Below are positions 57,062 to 64,000 of a stretch of 64,000 bases of DNA, in pieces (within the stretch, counting starts at the first letter, position 1; the number at the start of each line of letters is the position of its first letter). Origin of the DNA: Anseranas semipalmata. Its lineage: Eukaryota > Chordata > Aves > Anseriformes > Anseranatidae. Location: assembly GCA_013399115.1 (NCBI GenBank), contig VXAA01001244.1:1480121-1544120 (forward strand). The letters are read 5' to 3'. The position numbers and the translations under genes were made by a program. A model generated the notes under the pieces. It did not search any database. It was not told the origin of the DNA and worked only from the letters and a program-made list of their open reading frames with translations.

Positions 57062-57634
57062 GTGGAAGGGAGCGCGCGGGGCTGGTGTGGATGGAGACTG
57101 AGGTTGCAGCACTGCAGGAGTTTGTGGTGTGGCTGACGCCAGGAGGATGAAGGGGTTGGAGGATGAAAGAGTATTGTCCTGTATTGTTCCCCATAGCTAC
57201 AAAGCCTGGCTTCGGCCCCGCCATCCTGTCCTTCAACAACGCACCAACAACTTCTTGCTGTGGAGATCTGACACCCCCTGCTAACCCCCCCCCGAAACCA
57301 CAGAAAACGCTGTCCTCAAAAATCACTGACAGCCCAAGACATTATGGTAACACAACTTTATGCGTCAGCATTTAGGATCATTATTGGAAAAGGTTACAGG
57401 AGGGATTCAGGTTAATGGAGGTAATCTGTGATTATCTGATGTAACAGATTGCTCTGCCAGTGACTCACGCGTTCTGCCACAACACATTGTGCGTTGCAGC
57501 TGCGAACAGCTCGCGGGATGGAGCCGGCTCCAAGCGAGGGAAGTGTCCCCGCTGTGGAGAAGCCCTGTGTCGGGGAGCCGAGGCCCTGAGGGCGTGAAAG
57601 CCTGGCAGAGCCGGGGGCTCCAAAGGCCGCACAG
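57062..57634. repeat. 573 bp direct repeat, copy 1 (likely end of left contig)
   Basis: This segment begins GTGGAAGGGAGCGCGCGGGG and ends GGCCGCACAG immediately before an N at 57635. It reappears directly after the N. By reading, the copies agree throughout except that this one has nine C in the run at about 57285-57293 where copy 2 has eight. The pattern is what an unmerged overlap between two contig ends looks like. Confidence 0.95.
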
Positions 57635-57635
57635 N
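57635..57635. other. Assembly gap (single N) between duplicated contig ends
   Basis: A lone N lies exactly between the two copies of a 573 bp segment. Scaffolders place a token gap when two contigs are estimated to overlap but were not merged. This is the best explanation here. Confidence 0.9.
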
Positions 57636-58207
57636 GTGGAAGGGAGCGCGCGGGGCTGGTGTGGATGGAGACTGAGGTTGCAGCACTGCAGGAGTTTGTG
57701 GTGTGGCTGACGCCAGGAGGATGAAGGGGTTGGAGGATGAAAGAGTATTGTCCTGTATTGTTCCCCATAGCTACAAAGCCTGGCTTCGGCCCCGCCATCC
57801 TGTCCTTCAACAACGCACCAACAACTTCTTGCTGTGGAGATCTGACACCCCCTGCTAACCCCCCCCGAAACCACAGAAAACGCTGTCCTCAAAAATCACT
57901 GACAGCCCAAGACATTATGGTAACACAACTTTATGCGTCAGCATTTAGGATCATTATTGGAAAAGGTTACAGGAGGGATTCAGGTTAATGGAGGTAATCT
58001 GTGATTATCTGATGTAACAGATTGCTCTGCCAGTGACTCACGCGTTCTGCCACAACACATTGTGCGTTGCAGCTGCGAACAGCTCGCGGGATGGAGCCGG
58101 CTCCAAGCGAGGGAAGTGTCCCCGCTGTGGAGAAGCCCTGTGTCGGGGAGCCGAGGCCCTGAGGGCGTGAAAGCCTGGCAGAGCCGGGGGCTCCAAAGGC
58201 CGCACAG
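57636..58207. repeat. 572 bp direct repeat, copy 2 (likely start of right contig)
   Basis: Second copy of the 57062-57634 segment, one C shorter in a C homopolymer. After GGCCGCACAG it continues into unique sequence (CCGCCCGCCCACC), as expected if this contig carries on past the overlap. Open frames found in both copies, some spanning the N with an undefined residue, are duplicates of each other and not gene copies. Confidence 0.95.
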
Positions 58208-58790
58208 CCGCCCGCCCACCATGTTACCATGGTTACCCACCGAGGGCTCCGCGAGACAGGCAGCAATAAAAAGGGAAAATTAGGAGGCAGGAGACAAAAA
58301 GAGAGGAAACTCGTTGTAAAGCGACGGCGGAGGGTTCCTCTGATTAGCTAATGAGGTGCTTCAAAAGCAGTGGCTGAAAAATGAGGCTTGAAGGCTGCGT
58401 GGCGTAAGCGTCGGATGATGCAAGCAGCTGGCCCGTGCTCGCCCAGAGCTGGCGGTGGTAAGCACCATTTTAACGAACACAAAACAGCAGCCTTGTGCCA
58501 GGGACGGATTAACCATTTCCTTGTAGCCCACACAGCCCTGCCTTCCGCTTGCACTCCCTGCAGCCCCGGGGCCAGAATTAACGCCGGGTACCGGCTTGGC
58601 CCGAGGGCCCCCGGCAGCCGCGTGGAAACAGCTGACGAGGAAGAAGAGGAGCTGCTAATTACGGGCTTCATGTTTTGTGCTGGCACGTGCCCGCCTGAGC
58701 CCACCTGTGGGGCCCGGCTGCGGGCGGGCAGTGCGCTGATGGAGGGCCGGAGGGGCACCGCTCAGGGCGGTGCATGAACATCCCTCTGTA
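58060..58790. promoter_or_regulatory. CpG-island-like block in intron 1
   Basis: GC-rich and CpG-dense over about 700 bases. The 3' part (58560-58775) has about 19 CpGs in 215 bases, including CCGGGTACCGGC and GGCAGCCGCGTGG. It includes an RFX-type X-box at 58223-58236. It could be an internal promoter (alternative GRK5 first exon or a non-coding RNA) or an enhancer. The frame at 58388-58777 is open on the plus strand, and an overlapping one on the minus strand, but neither protein is recognisable. Confidence 0.4.
58223..58236. promoter_or_regulatory. RFX-type X-box, GTTACCATGGTTAC
   Basis: Near-palindromic match to the RFX-factor X-box (GTTRCC, two-base spacer, RGYAAC) with one mismatch in the right half. 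It sits in the CpG-rich block, which raises its plausibility. Binding is not shown. Confidence 0.4.
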
Positions 58791-61700
58791 GCAAGCACGG
58801 TGGCGAGGCTGGGCCTTAGTTCTGCCTTTGTTTCTATTTCTTCTCAGCTGCAGCCAGGGACAGACACTTCTAATATGTACATATATCTAAATAAATGCAT
58901 AATTCCAGCTCACATGCCTTCCTGACAGCCAGCTGTTGCCTTTGCTTGCTGTTATCCTTGCTCGGAGATTAATGTCACTGTCTGGACAGCTGATTAGCAA
59001 TTTTTATTATGAAGCATATACATCTGGCTGGTGGTGGGCAAAAGCTAAGCCTTGGAGTAAATAAAATACTGGGACAGCTCGCAGGGAATGACGGAGAGCA
59101 GATATCTGCGGGGTCTCACCCTGGCTCTGAAAGCCAATAATGGCACGAGGTCAGAGATCACTGGGCTTAATTGTCCGACGAATTAATGGTGATGAATGTC
59201 TGTTTTCCCCTCTTGTTAAAACTGACACCAGATTTTTCAGAGAAAGCAGAAGGGCATTTGGCCACAAAGGAATGTTTTGATGGCTGCAGCTGAGATTGCT
59301 GCCAGTGCCAGCCCAACAGACCCAGGCGGGTCAGACCCCTTCCCATACAAAGTAATCATAGAAAACCACGGTTGACTCCAGCCCAAGACTGAACCTTCTG
59401 CGCCCAGCCTAGCAGCTGCTGATTGTCCTGCTCACTTTGGAAAGAAAGAATGTTTGTTTGTATTTGTTTAAAATACCAGATCCAGATCTTTATATATAAA
59501 CAAGTGTAAAAAAAGAATTAAAATGGAGGAGTGCAAGTTGTGCCATAAAAATCAGCTTGAGCTTGTTTCTGCTTGCTTTGAAGACAAATCTAGAGTCTTG
59601 GAAAAAAAATAAAATAAAATACTAAAATGTATTATATAAGCAATTTTTTTCTTTGCATTTTCCCTCTGCAGAAAATGTTCCTCTTTCATTGTCCTGTATA
59701 CCCTGTTCAGCAACACATTTTTGTGTAATAAGTGTCATTGTGGGAGGAAAAACAAAAATGGGAAATACTAGGGGAGCAGTTTTATCCAGCTAGTGACATT
59801 TTGTGAAGTTGGCTAACAATTTTCTATTGAAACAACTTCTGCCACAGTAAGAATGAGGTCTGCTTACTGACTTGCTTTTTGTTGCTCAATCTCATTTCAA
59901 TTTCGATCTTAGTTTGGAGCTGTAGAAATAAACATGAAAGTTTCTCTTTGTTTTCAGGTACTTATGTTATTTTTGAGCTGTTGTGAAATTGATCGAAGGG
60001 CACATCTTTCCCATTCATCCAAATACACGCAAACCCTCTGGTGTTTAATTTAAGCCACATAAACAAGGAACAAGCACTTTCTGAATGTTGAAAATACAGT
60101 ATCAACCTAGCAGCCAGTTTCTGAGATCCATGAAGTCACTCCATACATTGTAAGCCATTCCCCTCATTATGGTACATGCTGATATCTTTAATTAATATCT
60201 GTAATACATAACATGGTCAACAAGGATGTATAACATTGAATTCAATGACTAAAGTCTAAATATTCTTTCAGCAGTATACTTCCACAGAGGTCACATCGAC
60301 CAGTGAACAGACACACTGGTTTTCAAGTAAATCTGTGTGCTCAGTCTCTGACTGAGCTAATTATAATGGTGCCTTTAGTGTTGCTGCCTTTAAGTGTCTG
60401 CCAGCACATCCCTAACAAACCACCAGGTTCATGTTTTTCTAGGCCAGATGGAAAAGTCTGATTATCAGGTCAGAGTCGATTCTAGCTCCAAAGCTGGTGT
60501 ACTTACATCCCGCGTGAATCCTGCTTGCTGATCTTCAATTAACGACAGAGGAGTTGGTGGCCAGCCATTGCTGAACTGTGTATGTGCTCGCTTCTCGCTT
60601 CTGCTGCTCATCGATTCCCAAGGCAGGAAGGCTGCTGGGTCTGGAGGCCTAAAAGTGTCCCCCAAGACTTAACACGGCCCTGAAGGGCTAAGGGAGGTGC
60701 CTGGCTCTGCAGTTCCAGTTCACCTGACATTCTGCAGAGTAAGTCGCGGTGTGGGTGGCTGGAGCCCCACACAGGCACGTGCCACCTGCCTGCGGCAGGA
60801 CAGCCCCGCCAGCCCCACCGCTCCCAGTGCCCGCACACTGAGCAGAATTCACAGAGGTGCTTTTGCAGCTAAAGCCCAAGCTGCAGTCCCTGTGCTGGTT
60901 CAGAAAGAGCAGGTGGACAGGGTGCAGACCTTGCCACCTGTGACACTGCCAGGAGCTGTGACATGGCAGGGCAGCGCACCACCGCGGTCCTGGTGACCAG
61001 TTATGGAGATGGCGTCACAGAGCACGATTTGGATAAACACGGCAATGGCTGCTGGTGCAGCACTGACAGTCTGCTTGGAGCTCAGCATCCCTACAGGAAG
61101 ACATGGCCTCTGCTACAAGAAACATTTCCTTTTCAGGTGTTTTATAAAACCCATATTGTGAGTCATTATTTTTATTCCTTTCAGGGTGTTGGGGCAGAAA
61201 GAGAAATTCAGCTATTAATTGAGATGGTATTCCAATTTTTAAACTCACAAGAGCAAACCCCCAGCAATTACACAGAAAATCCCAGCCTCCTTATCTCATT
61301 CAGCTCCCCCAGAGACGCAGCGTGCTCTGTACTGGGCGAAGCAACACACCAGCAAACACTGATCTTCGTGGCGAAGCATCTAAGTCCAAGTGGCACATGT
61401 GCTATTTTAGCACCTCTTGGGACCGCTCTGGGAGACAGTGTAATTAATATTATTTTGGTATTTACCACATCCCATGGGGAATCTACAATCTGTGCTTATG
61501 GGACTTGAAAGAAATTAAAGCTCACTTCCTACCAGTTTCAGGTGTCTTCTAATTTAAAGCTATGTTTACAGACAAAACAGGTCAGTAACTCCTCCCCCTG
61601 AGCCAAACAGCATCTTAATCACTTGTGTTTAATAGGAAACGAATGACTGAGCACTGATAAAGTTCACCATTATGCTTTTGAGGAAAAGAGAAGTGACTAC

Positions 61701-62650
61701 AGAACAATCTGATAACGAGAGAATTTGCTTCCCGTGTAACTCGATATTTATAAACCTCCTCCGTAAGGGGGCAAAAAAGAAATAATTTCAGCTGGGTGAA
61801 GTTAACATGCGAAATCACATCTTTAAATGACAACAAAACCAGGACCCGAACTAAAAACAGGGCTTATGGGCACGATACACCGATCCCCTGGGGGCAGGGA
61901 GCCTGGAGCTCGGGCTGCCCTTGCTCCTGAGGCTCAGGCTCTCCTGCTGCCTGCGGACACACACGGCACTCGCACAGCAAGACTGAGCTTGGCCTCTCCC
62001 GGCTCCTAGAAGCGCACAGCAAGGGTGCACGAGGTGTCGGCTGTGGAAGGTGAAAGCAGGATTGTCCCGGTTGTGTTTTCCGTACTGGACGGAATGACCA
62101 GATTCCAGAGTCCCTCTCCATCTCTAGTACACACACAAGTGGCTCATAGGCAAGAGGACGTGGCATTTCTTTCAAGCCTTTCCATATCTGGAATTTCAGT
62201 TATTTTCCATGCTTTTGTATATTTAATCCTCCTGAAATGCAGGCAATGATTGCCCTACAGCCCGACTGGTGTCTCAAGAGCAGAATTAGTTCTCAACCGT
62301 AACAGCCTCAAGTCCAGCTATGTCAAGCACCTCCAGCTCCAGCTGATGTCAGTGGGAGCCACGCATGCCAGCAATCCCTTAAACAAGCCCCTTGAGAGAT
62401 GGCAAGAGAAGAATCCTAACCTGGGCATCCCTTCTGCACAAAAGTACAAGTGCAGATTGTTTCTGCAGTAAGTGCTGACTTGTAAGACTTCCTGCTGTGG
62501 AAGCTTTTCATGGGAGAATAACATGGGAGATGTGGAAGAGTGCTTACAGCTATAGCAAAAATAAAAATAAACTATTTATATTTATGCCTAAAAAGGCAGT
62601 GTTCTCAATTATAAAAAAAAAAAAAAAGTTTAACTTCCAGAAGTAAAGAA

Positions 62651-62651
62651 N
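62651..62651. other. Single unresolved base (N)
   Basis: One N about 25 bases after an A15 run (about 62612-62627). The flanks are not duplicated. Probably an ambiguous base or a closed gap near a homopolymer. Confidence 0.8.
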
Positions 62652-64000
62652 CATCTACTTTGTTTCACATTTTCCATGTGAGTAAATGACAAAGCAGCTC
62701 GCACTTTGCTGTCTTGGCTTCAGGTACCAAGTGAAATATTTCTGAATTGCTTTGAAAGTATATTAATAAAAATAATAAAATCAACACATCTCTTGGCTTT
62801 TCAACAGTGCCCTCTACTTTAGGACCCAAAAGCATTTTTCAAACAAAAATAGCAAAATCTTTTCCAGCTTAAAGATGAATTTTGCCCTCAGATAAATTAC
62901 TGTGACTTTTACAGTCCTGTTGAGACACTCCACATGTACAACTGGGAAAGAAAATTATCACAGACAGTTTAAATGCACAATGTTAATTAGAAAAACAAAA
63001 TAAAAACAGACCCAGTCTTCTTGAAAAGTTTCCCAGTTGATATTGTCAGAGGCGCTAAGACGACTAGCACTGCTAGATGTTAGAGGGAAAAGTATTCTTT
63101 CCTTTACTTTGCTCTGTTTTAAGCAGCCCAGCTTTGCAGAGAAGAAGTGGAGGGTACCGTGCAGGCCGTGCACACGCAGGTGTGCACCGGATCCCCTCCG
63201 CGAGCCCTGCGCTGTCGGGCAGTTGTCACCTCGCTTGTCACAGGGGCTGGACGCTGCCTTCGTGCTGCCATAGGAGAACAAGGAGCGGCAGAGAGCAGAC
63301 AGGCCTGCCGAGGGAAGGGCTGCTGCTCGCCCCTGCAGGACACGCGGCAGTCCGTGCAGGGACACCAGGGTCCATCCCCAAAGAGCCTCCAGCTCCCAGC
63401 ACCGCAGCCAGAAGCACACCCCGTGATGTCCCAGGTCCCCCCCTTTGCTTCCAGCGAGGGCCAGGAGTTCATCCCCTGTGTCTCCGCACTGTCACAATTT
63501 TCCCACTCACCAACACAACTGCTTTCTGGGGAAGAAAGAGCCATTTTTCAAAATGGGGTGGTGTTACTGCAAAACCATGAAAAGTTGCCAGGAAAAATAA
63601 AGGACTATAAATGCACTGCTGTCCAGAGCTGACTAGATTTCAGATAGATTTAATAAAAACATGATGATCGAAAGACAATTGAAGAATAAAGGCGGGTCAG
63701 ACCAGTTGTTCTCCTTCACTTTTACCCTGCCGTCCCTTGTTTCTGTCTTCCCCAGTTCTGTACATCTCTGTCATATCAAGCATTAGCTACTTGTTTCTGT
63801 TTTCCAGGTTCATCCTCTTTTCACCTCAAAACTTTTCTGGACTTTGAAAATCCACCAGCCTTTGATGCCACTTTTTGTCTCCCACCTGTTGCAAGCGCAA
63901 CACCCACCTCCCACATCCTTCTGAGCATCCTTCTCCAGGGAAATGCCTCCAGCAGTGGGCTGCAGGCTCCTGTTCCCTCTCGTTTGTTCTCTCTTCCTCT

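Noticed and set aside
57407..57892. 161-codon minus-strand frame, with a partner at 57412-57813
   Set aside because: Both cross the N at 57635 and the duplicated contig ends, so they are assembly artefacts.
60963..61508. 181-codon open frame on the plus strand
   Set aside because: No recognisable domain and no splice context. Together with the 188-codon frame it fits the tail expected when thousands of chance frames are scanned.
62958..63632. Several overlapping open frames of 78-167 codons on both strands
   Set aside because: Simultaneous openness in many frames reflects local GC-rich, stop-poor composition, and none resembles a known protein.

Overview
This is vertebrate nuclear DNA: a 64 kb stretch, almost all intronic, inside the gene for G protein-coupled receptor kinase 5 (GRK5), which lies on the minus strand. 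Three short coding exons are clear: exon 2 at 47966-48061, exon 3 at 10635-10747 and exon 4 at 1136-1213. Each has a polypyrimidine tract plus AG acceptor and a GTAAG donor. Reading phase is continuous across exons 2-3-4, and joined together they give GRK5 residues 18-113 (numbering by the mammalian protein). They cover the N-terminal polybasic lipid/calmodulin-binding segment and the start of the RGS-homology domain. Exon 1 (initiator ATG, promoter) must lie beyond base 64000. Exon 5 and the kinase domain lie before base 1.

Layout from left to right, which is 3' to 5' for the gene: partial intron 4 (1-1135), exon 4, intron 3 (about 9.4 kb), exon 3, intron 2 (about 37 kb), exon 2, and at least 15.9 kb of intron 1. 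I found no second protein-coding gene, RNA gene, intact transposon or retrovirus. The many open frames of 60-190 codons look like chance ORFs: they match no family I recognise, and in GC-rich patches they stack in several frames at once.

The organism is probably a bird, possibly a slowly evolving lineage, or less likely another reptile. The exon protein is very close to mammalian GRK5. Interspersed repeats are sparse. The fossils I can see are mostly old MIR/L3-like fragments shared by amniotes, plus one possible CR1 scrap. Alu, B1 and L1 are absent. This assignment is inference and not proven by the window.

The rest is simple repeats (AAT, ATCTA, CAAAA, TTTA, CA), one perfect 29 bp tandem duplication, a 22 bp perfect palindrome, several CpG-rich patches, and a CpG-rich block in intron 1 with an RFX-like X-box. 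The most consequential observation concerns the assembly. A 573 bp segment occurs twice in direct orientation, separated by a single N at 57635. The copies look identical except for one base in a C run, which is the signature of an unmerged contig overlap and not of a biological duplication. I saw no convincing undescribed biological system in this window.
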